From an uncultured Prevotella sp. (GTDB taxonomy: Bacteria > Bacteroidota > Bacteroidia > Bacteroidales > Bacteroidaceae): DNA of 46,284 nucleotides. The DNA lies in contig CAMNII010000017.1 of the NCBI GenBank assembly GCA_946540435.1, positions 1-46,284 on the forward strand. The letters are read 5' to 3'. Positions 8,149 through 15,991 of the stretch are shown here, in pieces. Below the pieces are notes generated by a model. That model was not told the origin of the DNA. It made no database searches and saw only the letters and a list, made by a program, of their open reading frames with translations. The position numbers and the translations under genes were made by a program. Positions within the stretch are counted from its first letter, which is position 1. Every line of letters starts with the position of its first letter.

Positions 8149-9979
8149 AGCTGATCCGTTTATGTTGGAACACGTCGGCCTCGGCCTGTGAGGCCGGCGA
8201 CAGTTCGCCTTTCAGGTACTGCTCCATCATCAGCCCGCCGATGGGCACGCCATAGTGTGCGCCGAAGCCACCGTTCTCCACGTATACGGCGATGGCTATC
8301 TTCGGGTCGTTCATCGGTGCAAAGCCCATGAAGATGGAGTGGTCGTGGCCGCGGTTCTGTGCCGTTCCTGTCTTGCCGCAGGCTTCGAAGTCGTATTTGG
8401 CCAGTGCCTTACAGGTTCCTCCGAGGGCTGCTGCGCGCATGCCCTTGACGACCTCGTCGTAGGCCGAACGCTTGGCCAGGGTATATCGGCGGGAGGTATA
8501 GAGGGTGTCCATGGGTTCGCCTTCCACCTCTTTCACCACGTGTGGCGTATAGAAGAATCCTCTGTTGGCGATGGTGGCGCCGAGGTTGGCTATCTGCAGA
8601 GGCGTGAGGTTTACCTCTCCCTGTCCGATAGAGATGGAGATGATGGTCAGTCCGTTCCACGACCCTCTGTAGGCATTGTCATAGTATTCTGCATTGGGTA
8701 TGAGTCCGCGCTTTTCTCCCGGCAAGTCGATGCCGAGCTTATAGCCGAATCCCATGGACACCATGTAGTCGCGCCAGGTATTCATCGCGGTCTGCACGGT
8801 GGGGTATTTCTTGCGGTTGCTCATCATGTGGTACAGCCCCCAGCAGAAGAAGCCGTTGCACGACGTGGCGATGGCGGGCACTACGGGCAGTGGCGAGCCG
8901 TGGCCGTGACATCCCACGCGCAGTCCCTTGAACACGAAGCCGTGGTAGCAGGGATAGGCTGTCTGCGGGGTGATGATGCCTTCACTGAGGAAGGTGAGTG
9001 CCTGCGAGGTCTTGAAGGTGGAGCCAGGCGGATACTGTCCCATGATGCTGCGGTTCAGCAGTGGCTTCCACGGGTCGCGGGCCAGTTCCTGATGGTGCAC
9101 GCCGCGCTGCTTGCCCACCATCATGCGGGGGTCGAAGGTCGGCGAGCTCACCATGCAGAGCACCTCGCCGGTCTGCGGGTCTATGGCGACGATGCTGCCT
9201 ATCTTTCCTTCGAGCAGGCGCTCGCCGAGGGCTTGCAGGTCGATGTCGATGCTGAGGGTGAGGTTTTTCCCGGGTACGGGCTTATGGTCGTAGGCTCCGT
9301 CCTTATAGCGGCCTTGTATGCGGCCGTGAGCATCGCGGAGGAGGATCTCGATGCCTTTCTCGCCGCGGAGCTGTTTCTCGTACGACCGCTCGATGCCCTG
9401 CTTGCCGATATAGTCGCCGGGCTGGTAATAGTTGTCGTTCTCGATGTCGCTCTTCGACACCTCTGCCACGTCGCCCAGCACATGGGCTGCGTAGGGGTAT
9501 TCATACTGGCGGATGCTGCGGTTCTGGATATAGAAGCCCGGGAAGCGGTACATCTTCTCGCGGAAGATGCTGAACTCGCGGTCGGAGAGTTGTCCGATAA
9601 ACAGCTGCTGGGTGAAGTTCGAGAAGCCGGGGTTTTTCTTCCGGTCTTTGATTTCGGCCATGCGGCGGTCGAAATACTCTCGGGTGATGTTCAGCGTACG
9701 GCAGAGTTCCAGCGTGTCGGTATGGTCCTTGGCCTCGTTCATGATGACCATGATGTCGTAGGCCGGCTGGTTGTATACCAGCAGCTTGCCGTTGCGGTCG
9801 CTGATGACGCCGCGCGAGGGGAACTCCACCTTCTTCAGGAAGGCATTCGAGTCGGCATTCTTCTTGTAGTCATCGCTCATCAGCTGCAGGGTGAAGAGCC
9901 TGACGATATACACGACGACGATGACTGCTGCCACGCCGCCGATGACATACTGCCGATAGTTGTTGTCGGAGTCTTTCAC
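8129..9979 (-). CDS. mrdA: Penicillin-binding protein 2 (elongation transpeptidase)
   Basis: 616 residues. One N-terminal membrane segment (about residues 11-30) leads into a PBP dimerisation domain (KVEFPSRGVISDRNGKLLVY) and a transpeptidase domain. The three active-site motifs are present: STFK with the acylated Ser near residue 317 (QYPPGSTFKTSQ), SCN in the SxN position and KTGTAQN near residue 536. It crosslinks peptidoglycan in the lateral wall with RodA. It overlaps mreD by 4 bp (ATGA) and rodA by 20 bp, so the three are probably translationally coupled. Confidence 0.94.
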   Translation of the reverse strand: MKDSDNNYRQYVIGGVAAVIVVVYIVRLFTLQLMSDDYKKNADSNAFLKKVEFPSRGVISDRNGKLLVYNQPAYDIMVIMNEAKDHTDTLELCRTLNITREYFDRRMAEIKDRKKNPGFSNFTQQLFIGQLSDREFSIFREKMYRFPGFYIQNRSIRQYEYPYAAHVLGDVAEVSKSDIENDNYYQPGDYIGKQGIERSYEKQLRGEKGIEILLRDAHGRIQGRYKDGAYDHKPVPGKNLTLSIDIDLQALGERLLEGKIGSIVAIDPQTGEVLCMVSSPTFDPRMMVGKQRGVHHQELARDPWKPLLNRSIMGQYPPGSTFKTSQALTFLSEGIITPQTAYPCYHGFVFKGLRVGCHGHGSPLPVVPAIATSCNGFFCWGLYHMMSNRKKYPTVQTAMNTWRDYMVSMGFGYKLGIDLPGEKRGLIPNAEYYDNAYRGSWNGLTIISISIGQGEVNLTPLQIANLGATIANRGFFYTPHVVKEVEGEPMDTLYTSRRYTLAKRSAYDEVVKGMRAAALGGTCKALAKYDFEACGKTGTAQNRGHDHSIFMGFAPMNDPKIAIAVYVENGGFGAHYGVPIGGLMMEQYLKGELSPASQAEADVFQHKRISYGTQNR

Positions 9980-10470
9980 TTTCTGCGCACGTTTTCAATG
10001 ACGATGATGAGCACAACCGTAAGCACCGTACTCCCCACCACAGTGGCCAGCCACCACATCCAGTTGACGAAGCTGAAGAACTCCAGCGTGAAGTAGGTCA
10101 GGACAAAGAGCGTAGTCAGTATTGATACGAAATACACATATTTCACCATCCCCAGAGTCTTCACCGAGGGTTGCAGGTCTTCGGCAGCATCCTGCGAGAC
10201 AAAGAGCGAGAGCAGGTAGGGCTGCAGCAGTGCCGTCAGCGTAAGCGATGCCGCCCCCACGCCGGGTGTATTCGAGAAGATGTCGACGCCCAACCCCAGC
10301 GCGAAAGCCCAGAGCAACAGAGCCCAATGAGGGTAGTTGCGCTGGAAGAGCACGACGAAGTAGACGTGGAGCAGCGGGATGATGAAGCCAAACAGGTGGA
10401 CATGGTTGAGCACCAAGGTCTGCACAGCCAGGAAGACAAGGAATAATGCTATTTTCTTCAGTGTGTCCAT
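9976..10470 (-). CDS. mreD: Rod shape-determining protein MreD
   Basis: 164 residues, hydrophobic throughout, with about five predicted membrane helices. Contains the MreD-type stretch WALLLWAFALGLGVDIFSNT followed by PGVGAASLTLTALLQPYLL. It is an integral membrane part of the elongasome that works with MreC. Assignment rests on family resemblance plus its position between mreC and mrdA. Its stop overlaps the mrdA start. Confidence 0.9.
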   Translation of the reverse strand: MDTLKKIALFLVFLAVQTLVLNHVHLFGFIIPLLHVYFVVLFQRNYPHWALLLWAFALGLGVDIFSNTPGVGAASLTLTALLQPYLLSLFVSQDAAEDLQPSVKTLGMVKYVYFVSILTTLFVLTYFTLEFFSFVNWMWWLATVVGSTVLTVVLIIVIENVRRK

Positions 10471-10517
10471 CTTTGAATTGTCGTTACAAGTATGGTTGCC
10501 GAGCCGCCAGCAGTTTG

Positions 10518-11366
10518 TTACTGCACCGCCTCAGCCTCGTGCATCAGTGCGGCCTGCTCGCTCAGGGCCGTATTATCAATGACGCATACGTCGCGCAGGT
10601 TGCCGAAGTCGGTCGAGAGAGCCACCTGCAGCTTATAGGAGAGCCCGTTGTCGGAATACTCTTTTTTCTTGATATAGCCCACGCTCACGCCTTGCGGGAA
10701 GATGGCAGAGTAGCCGCTGGTGACGATGGTGTCGCCAATCTCGAACTTGGCATGCAGGGGGATGTTGTCGACGCTTGCCGTGCCGGCATCGCCCCCGTTC
10801 CACTGAAGGGTTCCGAAGTAGTGGCTCCCCACGATGGAACAGCTGATATTGCTATGCGCATTCAGCACGGGCATCACCACGGCATAGTGGTTGGAGACAA
10901 GATACACCACGCCCACGATGCCGGTGCCGCTCACCACACCCATGTCCTTCTTCACGCCGTCCTTCAGACCGCGGTCGATGGTAAGCAGGTTGTTGCGGTT
11001 CCCGAGACTGCTGCCAATGACATGTGCGGGGATGAGCGGATAACCCTGGATGCCGTCAAGGGCCGAGGGGTCGAGCCACGAGCTGTCGCGCGACAATATG
11101 GCCACCTGGTTGCGCAGGGCTTCCACCTGTTGCTCGAGCACCACATTCCGGGCGGTGAGCTCGCTGTTTATCGAGCGCAGCGAGAAGAAGGCCGTCACCT
11201 CCGCATCGACCTCATGCAACCTGCCGGCAACGGCATTGGCCGAAGAAAACCACGCACTGCCCTGGTAACGGTTAAACCGGAAGAGCAGTACGAAGCTGGC
11301 CACCTCGAGCACAAGGAACAGAAACCAATGGCTGTGGCGCGCGATAAAGTCGAATAGGGCTTTCAA
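10518..11366 (-). CDS. mreC: Rod shape-determining protein MreC
   Basis: 282 residues. One N-terminal membrane anchor (about residues 12-30, HWFLFLVLEVASFVLLF) is followed by a coiled coil (SELTARNVVLEQQVEALRNQ) and the beta-rich MreC domain, with AHVIGSSLGNRNNLLTIDRG and KKDMGVVSGTGIVGVVYLVS. It links cytoplasmic MreB to periplasmic PBP2. It starts 4 bp after the mreB stop. The 47-bp gap to mreD holds no clear signal. Confidence 0.93.
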   Translation of the reverse strand: MKALFDFIARHSHWFLFLVLEVASFVLLFRFNRYQGSAWFSSANAVAGRLHEVDAEVTAFFSLRSINSELTARNVVLEQQVEALRNQVAILSRDSSWLDPSALDGIQGYPLIPAHVIGSSLGNRNNLLTIDRGLKDGVKKDMGVVSGTGIVGVVYLVSNHYAVVMPVLNAHSNISCSIVGSHYFGTLQWNGGDAGTASVDNIPLHAKFEIGDTIVTSGYSAIFPQGVSVGYIKKKEYSDNGLSYKLQVALSTDFGNLRDVCVIDNTALSEQAALMHEAEAVQ

Positions 11367-11370
11367 GGGT

Positions 11371-12390
11371 CTATCGCATCAGGAACGAGAAGCGGTCGAC
11401 ATTCTTCAAAGCGATGCCGGCACCCTTGGCGACACTGCGCAGCGGGTCTTCGGCCACATGGAAGGTGATGTTGAACTTATCGGTCAGACGCTTGGCGAGT
11501 CCACGCAACAGGGCACCGCCGCCAGTCAGCCAGATACCGTTCTTCACAATGTCGGCATACAGCTCAGGAGGCGTATTCTCCAGAGCGTTCAGCACGGCCG
11601 TCTCGATGCTTGCCACGGTACGGTCGATGCAGTGTGCAATCTCCTGATAGCACACGGGGACCTCCATGGGCAGTGCCGTAATCTTGTTCGGACCATGGAC
11701 TACGAAGTCCTCGGGAGCCTCCTCGCCCAGGTCGGTCAGTGCCGAACCCACATGAATCTTGATACGCTCGGCCATACGCTCGCTGACCTTCACGTTGTGC
11801 TGACGGCTCATGTAGTTCTGGATGTCAGATGTCAGGTCGTCGCCGGCCACCTTGATACTGTTGTTCGTCACGATGCCGCCCAGTGAGATGACGGCAATCT
11901 CCGTCGTACCGCCACCGATGTCGACAACCATATTGCCCTCAGGAGCCTCAACGTCGAGACCAATACCCACGGCGGCAGCCATAGGTTCGAAAATCAGGTA
12001 CACGTCACGGCCGTCGGCATGCTCGGCAGAGTCGCGCACGGCACGCAGCTCAACTTCCGTAGAGCCCGACGGCACGCCAATCACCATTTTCATCGACGGC
12101 GAGAACAGACGGTTGCCCGAATGAACCATCTTGATGAGTCCGCGCATCATCTGCTCACAGGCCGAGAAGTCGGCAATCACGCCATCCCGCAGCGGACGTA
12201 TGGTGCGGATATCCGGGTTTGTCTTCTCGTGCATCATCTTGGCCTTCTCGCCCACCGCAATCATCTTGTTGTTACGGTCAAGGGCCACCACCGACGGCTC
12301 GTCAACCACGATCTTGTCATCACTGATGATAATCGTGTTGGCCGTACCAAGGTCCATGGCTATCTCTTGGTTTAATGAAAAAAATCCCAT
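11371..12390 (-). CDS. mreB: Actin-like rod shape protein MreB
   Basis: 339 residues, the usual MreB length. Phosphate-1 motif MDLGTANTIIISDDKIVV at the start, phosphate-2 DIGGGTTEIAVISLGG near residue 160, and adenosine-binding WLTGGGALLRGLAKRL near the C-terminus. It forms membrane-associated filaments that guide lateral wall synthesis. It follows purH by 24 bp in one operon. Confidence 0.96.
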   Translation of the reverse strand: MGFFSLNQEIAMDLGTANTIIISDDKIVVDEPSVVALDRNNKMIAVGEKAKMMHEKTNPDIRTIRPLRDGVIADFSACEQMMRGLIKMVHSGNRLFSPSMKMVIGVPSGSTEVELRAVRDSAEHADGRDVYLIFEPMAAAVGIGLDVEAPEGNMVVDIGGGTTEIAVISLGGIVTNNSIKVAGDDLTSDIQNYMSRQHNVKVSERMAERIKIHVGSALTDLGEEAPEDFVVHGPNKITALPMEVPVCYQEIAHCIDRTVASIETAVLNALENTPPELYADIVKNGIWLTGGGALLRGLAKRLTDKFNITFHVAEDPLRSVAKGAGIALKNVDRFSFLMR

Positions 12391-12414
12391 ACCTATAGGT
12401 TTGTATTATGCTTG

Positions 12415-13023
12415 TTATCTTGTAGTTTCTTGAAACCATGCGTTGATGGCAGTGTCGTAATGCGAACTCACGCCAAAGGCCCGCTTGGCCAGTTCCTTGC
12501 GCTGCTCGCGCGTGGTGACAGCCCCCTGACGGTTCAGGATGTCAAGCAGCACGGGATATTCTGCCTTCGAGGGCACGATGACCACATCGTCGAAGTTCTT
12601 TGCTGCCGCGCGGATGAGCGAGATACCGCCGATGTCAATCTTCTCGATGATGTCCTGCTCCGATGCGCCGCCGGCCACCGTCTGCTCAAAGGGATAGAGG
12701 TCCACCACCACGAGGTCAATCTCGGGGATGTCATACTGAACCACCTGCGCACCGTCACCCTCGTTGGCGCGGCGAGCCAGGATGCCGCCAAACACTTTCG
12801 GATGCAGCGTCTTCACACGGCCGCCGAGAATCGACGGATAACCCGTGACATCCTCCACCTTCCGACAACGATAGCCCAGCCCCTCGATAAAGGCCTGCGT
12901 GCCACCCGTGGAGAGAAACTCCACACCCTCGTCGTTCAACTTCCCGAGCAGCTCCTCCAGACCGTCCTTATGGAACACGGAAACGAGTGCTCTTTTGATA
13001 CGTTTTTCTTCTGCCATAACCAT
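12415..13023 (-). CDS. purH: IMP cyclohydrolase (N-terminal domain of PurH as a stand-alone protein)
   Basis: 202 residues. It contains the MGS-like IMP cyclohydrolase domain of PurH: ALVSVFHKDGLEELLGKL, EFLSTGGTQAFIEGLGYRC, VEDVTGYPSILGGRVKTLHP and the DLVVVDLYPFEQTV block. The bifunctional enzyme is about 510 residues; here the stop comes right after the domain (YDTAINAWFQETTR), exactly where the AICAR formyltransferase half would begin, and mreB starts 24 bp later. The sequence shows no decayed second half, so this is a clean single-domain protein, not an obvious frameshift. A separate AICAR formyltransferase gene would then be expected elsewhere. Two in-frame ATGs (13023, 13017) are both possible starts. 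Confidence 0.88.
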   Translation of the reverse strand: MVMAEEKRIKRALVSVFHKDGLEELLGKLNDEGVEFLSTGGTQAFIEGLGYRCRKVEDVTGYPSILGGRVKTLHPKVFGGILARRANEGDGAQVVQYDIPEIDLVVVDLYPFEQTVAGGASEQDIIEKIDIGGISLIRAAAKNFDDVVIVPSKAEYPVLLDILNRQGAVTTREQRKELAKRAFGVSSHYDTAINAWFQETTR

Positions 13024-13049
13024 TAATCCCGATTAGTCGATATTCGTTG

Positions 13050-13081
13050 CAAAATTAGCGAATAATTCCGATACAAGCAAA
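13050..13081 (-). promoter_or_regulatory. Bacteroidetes-type promoter for purH-mreBCD-mrdA-rodA
   Basis: On the minus strand: TTTG (13078-13081), a 20-bp spacer, then TAATTTTG (13050-13057). Both boxes are perfect. The transcript would begin about 20 bases before the purH start. Confidence 0.85.
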
Positions 13082-13223
13082 AGCGTTTCCACTTTTTTTT
13101 GCAGGCCGCCGAATTATTTTTCTTTTCTTGTTCTACATCAACACGTTGCGCACCATCCCCCACTCCCCTTTTTCTTCGTACCAGCCACTCCGTGTATGCC
13201 ATCCCGCATTTCCAATAAATAAA

Positions 13224-13320
13224 AATGGCTGTAACGGCAAAGAGGAATGGCAATGACACCAAAGAGGAATGGCAATGACGGCAAAGAGGAATGGCAATGA
13301 CGGCAAAGAGAAATGGCGTT
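13224..13320. repeat. 22-bp tandem array, four units plus a partial
   Basis: Contiguous 22-bp units start at 13224, 13246, 13268 and 13290, with a partial unit from 13312. The core is AATGGCAATGACGGCAAAGA. The first unit is the most diverged. There are no spacers between units. The array lies upstream of the purH promoter, in the gap between apbE and purH. Confidence 0.9.
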
Positions 13321-13357
13321 CCCAACGAATTGAAATACAAACAAGTAGGATGGGCAT

Positions 13358-13423
13358 ACCAAAATAGCCTATTTTGGTCACCAAAATAGCTTATTTTGGT
13401 CATCAAAATAGCTTATTTTGGTC
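13358..13423. repeat. Three tandem 22-bp palindromic units
   Basis: Three contiguous 22-bp units at 13358, 13380 and 13402. Each contains the near-perfect palindrome CCAAAATAGCTTATTTTGGT, so each unit can form its own hairpin. They follow the first 22-bp array after 37 bp. The remaining sequence to the apbE terminator (13424-13601) holds no gene that I can support. Confidence 0.9.
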
Positions 13424-13601
13424 GCACGTTCCTTACTTTCGTCAAAACCGATGCTTACCTTCGCATTTTTCGATGATGACGAAGGACTTAAACGATCCTT
13501 ACTTTTGGCAACAGAAAGGGTTACCCTTGACAGGCACAAGGGATACCCGAGAAAGGGAAGATGTTATCGGCGGAAACGAAAAAAAAATATTGTCGAACGG
13601 T

Positions 13602-13634
13602 AAAAAAAATCCGGCAGGCGGGTAGCCTACCGGA
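13602..13634 (-). terminator. Intrinsic terminator after apbE
   Basis: A 10-bp stem (13610-13619 with 13625-13634, one G:U pair in the minus transcript) has a 5-base loop and is followed in the minus direction by eight T residues (13602-13609). It ends the long 13.7-29.4 kb gene run. Confidence 0.88.
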
Positions 13635-13682
13635 TAAAGTTCATGCCTTGCCATGGTTCGCGGACAATCTCGACCATCAGCT

Positions 13683-14483
13683 TCAGGGTCTGACAGGCTG
13701 CCGACGCGCTTGGGGAAAACGTTGAAGGAGTTGCCGACGCTGTTCGTCGTCAGCAACGAAGAGGGCTGTGGAGAGCACCTCTCCGAGGGCTCCGCCGCCG
13801 AGGATGGTGCCGTCGGGGTCTATACTCTGGGTAGGTGTCTCGACGCTGACGGTTCGCCGGCCTTCTACGTACTGTCCGGTCAGCGGGTTGACGATATGGC
13901 GGCGTTCGGCAGTGGCATTGCCGGAGGTGGTGAGCACCCTGTCTTCCTTGAGGAAGAGGATGCTGCTGTTGCCCATGCTGACGACGGCGTTGGTGATGCC
14001 GTGGCGGGTCAGCAGGGGAAGGATGGTGTCGAGGGCATAGCCTTTCAGAAAGGCTGAGAGGTTACAGCGCCCGGCAAACCACGGGTCGAAAAGGCCGAGC
14101 GTCTGTTCCTTGTACCACTTGCTGAGGGTCAACAGTCCGCGAAGTTCATCGGGCACGGGAAGGGATTGGTCGGCATTATGCCGTGCCAGCGGCGAGACGG
14201 GGTCGTAGCAGTTGGCCAGTTGTTCGAGCCGTGCCACCGCTTGCCTTATCTCCTCTGCCATGGCCCGGAAAGCGTCTTCGGAGCGGTCGGCGACGAGCAG
14301 CAGGTCGACACGGCTGTGCATGGCGGGAAACCAGGCATAGAAACGCGCGTCCATGGCACCGAGAGCATCTGGGGTCTCCGCCCCCTCACCGACCTGACGC
14401 GATGAAGGCTCTCCCTCCCACCCTCCTTCCGAGGGGAAAGGGGATTGAGATGGTTTGGCGGCAGGAGTAAAGATGTACTGCAT
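13683..14483 (-). CDS. ApbE-like FAD:protein FMN transferase
   Basis: 266 residues from ATG 14483, or 223 from ATG 14354. The ApbE pattern is visible: WFPAMHSRVDLLL at the canonical domain start, RCNLSAFLKGYALDTILPLL (the family's KGYAVD-type segment), then AVVSMGNSSILFL, HIVNPLTGQYVEGRRTVSV and a late Asp/Gly-rich metal-site region (DPDGTILGGGALGEVLSTAL). ApbE enzymes attach FMN to Thr/Ser of exported flavoproteins. The usual GG in the nucleotide-binding turn reads as SMGNSS here, so activity should not be taken for granted. No lipobox or signal peptide is visible. The first 43 residues contain a GC-rich repeat-like segment and may be untranslated leader. It is the last gene before the terminator. 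Confidence 0.72.
   Translation of the reverse strand: MQYIFTPAAKPSQSPFPSEGGWEGEPSSRQVGEGAETPDALGAMDARFYAWFPAMHSRVDLLLVADRSEDAFRAMAEEIRQAVARLEQLANCYDPVSPLARHNADQSLPVPDELRGLLTLSKWYKEQTLGLFDPWFAGRCNLSAFLKGYALDTILPLLTRHGITNAVVSMGNSSILFLKEDRVLTTSGNATAERRHIVNPLTGQYVEGRRTVSVETPTQSIDPDGTILGGGALGEVLSTALFVADDEQRRQLLQRFPQARRQPVRP
14380..14455. repeat. GC-rich repeat-like element at the apbE 5' end
   Basis: The segment is a purine/pyrimidine-skewed stretch of CCCTCACCGACC, CTCCCTCCCACCCTCC and GAGGGGAAAGGGGATTG blocks. It has the look of the dispersed GC-rich intergenic elements often seen in Prevotella and Bacteroides genomes. It falls within codons 10-35 of the long apbE frame, or in the leader if the gene starts at 14354. 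Confidence 0.45.
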
Positions 14484-14506
14484 GGACGCGCGTTCCTCAT
14501 TGGCCC

Positions 14507-15937
14507 TTATCGTCTCGGACGCTGTCCGCGACCGCCGGCGGGGCGGGGTCCACCCTGCGAGCCGCGCTGACCGCGCCGGGCATCGGGACGGTCGGGCAGT
14601 TCCAGGATCTTGATGTTCTTGAAGTAAACCTCGTCACCATGGTCCTGCAGCAGGATGTTGCCTTCCTCATGGTTGCCGAAGTTGGGCCAGTCGCGGTATT
14701 TGCTGTAGGCCACAAGAGCGTCCCATTCCTGGGTATTGCGCTCATACTCCAGCAGCTTCACACCGTTGAGCCAGTGCTCCACGTGGTTGCCGCGCACGAT
14801 GACCATCGCCGTGTTCCATGCCTTGATGTCGAAAGGCTTGTCAGCGGGTGCGGGAATGAGGTCGTAGAGCGAGCCGAGGGTGCGGTTGCCCTTCACGCCG
14901 AGCTTGGCGTCGGGGTGGCGAAGGTCGTCGAGCACCTGGAACTCGCAGCCGATGGCTGAGCCGGCACCCTTGTTCATGTCGGGCTTGACGAAGTATTTGA
15001 TGCCGCTGTTGGCCCCTTCGGTAATCTTGAAGTCTACCTTGAGGATGAAGTTCTTGTAGGTGCGTGTGGTGACGATGTCGCCGCCGTTGGAGGCCTCGCC
15101 GCCGTTGCCCTTCTCCACCTTCAGCACGCCGTCGGCGATGGTCCATCCGGTCTTGGGGAACTCGTCGAGCTTGGCACCGCGCCAGCCGTCAGTGGTCTTG
15201 CCGTCCCAGAGGAGTTTCCATCCGGCCTTCTCTTCAAGGTCGGAGAGGGTGTTGTCGTTGACGTTCACCTCGGGGGTGCGGTCGGGCTTGGAAAGGTAGT
15301 CTTTCACGTTGTCGGTGCAGATGCGGATGCTGCGCCAGCTCACGGTCTGGTTCTCCTCGGCCTTCGAGCCTACGGCGTGTACCTGCAGGGCGATAAAGCC
15401 GCTCTTCTCGAGGCCGTCCCAGAGGTTGGTGCAGGGAATATCGTTGACCCATGTGCGCACCCTGTTGCCATAGGCCTCGACGCGTGCCTTGTTCCACTCG
15501 CCGCGCTTGAAGGCTTTCTTGGCAGCGGGGTTCTTGGTGAGGGGATAGAGCCACAGGCGGCCAGCCTCATCATAGATGCCGCCAGTCCATGCACGGTCGG
15601 AAGGGTCGATTTCGAACTGCAGACCATGTACGCGTCCGTTCATCACTTTCTTGTCGCTGTGGGAGCGCAGCTGCACACCGGAGTTCAGGTTGCCGTCGAC
15701 CTTGAACTCGAATTCAAGGATGAAGTCGGCATAGTCCTGCTTCGTGGCGAGGAATGTGTTGGGTTGTCCGAACTTCGGGCGGCCGACGATGGTGCCGTCG
15801 ACGACTTTATACTCGGCCTTACCGTTGAGGCGGGTCCAGCCTTTGAGGTCCTTGCCGTTGAACAAGGGCTTCCAGTCTTGCGCGCCTGCCGTGATACAGC
15901 AGCACACCAGACCAATGATTGCGATTATTTTTTTCAT
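14507..15937 (-). CDS. Secreted double DUF1080 protein (3-keto-glycoside hydrolase/hydratase-like)
   Basis: 476 residues with a signal peptide ([20 protein letters not shown]). Two DUF1080 concanavalin-like domains lie in tandem. The first (about 22-215) has [28 protein letters not shown] and [13 protein letters not shown]. The second (about 240-455) has [35 protein letters not shown] and [18 protein letters not shown]1080 is the 3-keto-disaccharide hydrolase family; related proteins in Bacteroides thetaiotaomicron act with Gfo/Idh oxidoreductases in a keto-intermediate route of glycoside cleavage (from memory). The C-terminus is a Gly/Arg/Pro tail ([10 protein letters not shown], then [13 protein letters not shown]). 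It follows the Gfo/Idh gene by 54 bp. The exact substrate cannot be read from sequence. Confidence 0.88.
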   Translation of the reverse strand: MKKIIAIIGLVCCCITAGAQDWKPLFNGKDLKGWTRLNGKAEYKVVDGTIVGRPKFGQPNTFLATKQDYADFILEFEFKVDGNLNSGVQLRSHSDKKVMNGRVHGLQFEIDPSDRAWTGGIYDEAGRLWLYPLTKNPAAKKAFKRGEWNKARVEAYGNRVRTWVNDIPCTNLWDGLEKSGFIALQVHAVGSKAEENQTVSWRSIRICTDNVKDYLSKPDRTPEVNVNDNTLSDLEEKAGWKLLWDGKTTDGWRGAKLDEFPKTGWTIADGVLKVEKGNGGEASNGGDIVTTRTYKNFILKVDFKITEGANSGIKYFVKPDMNKGAGSAIGCEFQVLDDLRHPDAKLGVKGNRTLGSLYDLIPAPADKPFDIKAWNTAMVIVRGNHVEHWLNGVKLLEYERNTQEWDALVAYSKYRDWPNFGNHEEGNILLQDHGDEVYFKNIKILELPDRPDARRGQRGSQGGPRPAGGRGQRPRR

Positions 15938-15991
15938 ATTCTTTATTGAGCAAACGATTAACAGTTCCCCAATTTTCCAGGGGCATTTACT

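Noticed and set aside
8255..10096. A 613-residue open frame on the plus strand
   Set aside because: It is antisense to mrdA, which has all three transpeptidase motifs; the frame is open because of high GC and C-ending codons. Similar long shadows opposite holB, the Gfo/Idh gene, mnmA, uxaC and the DUF362 gene were also dropped.
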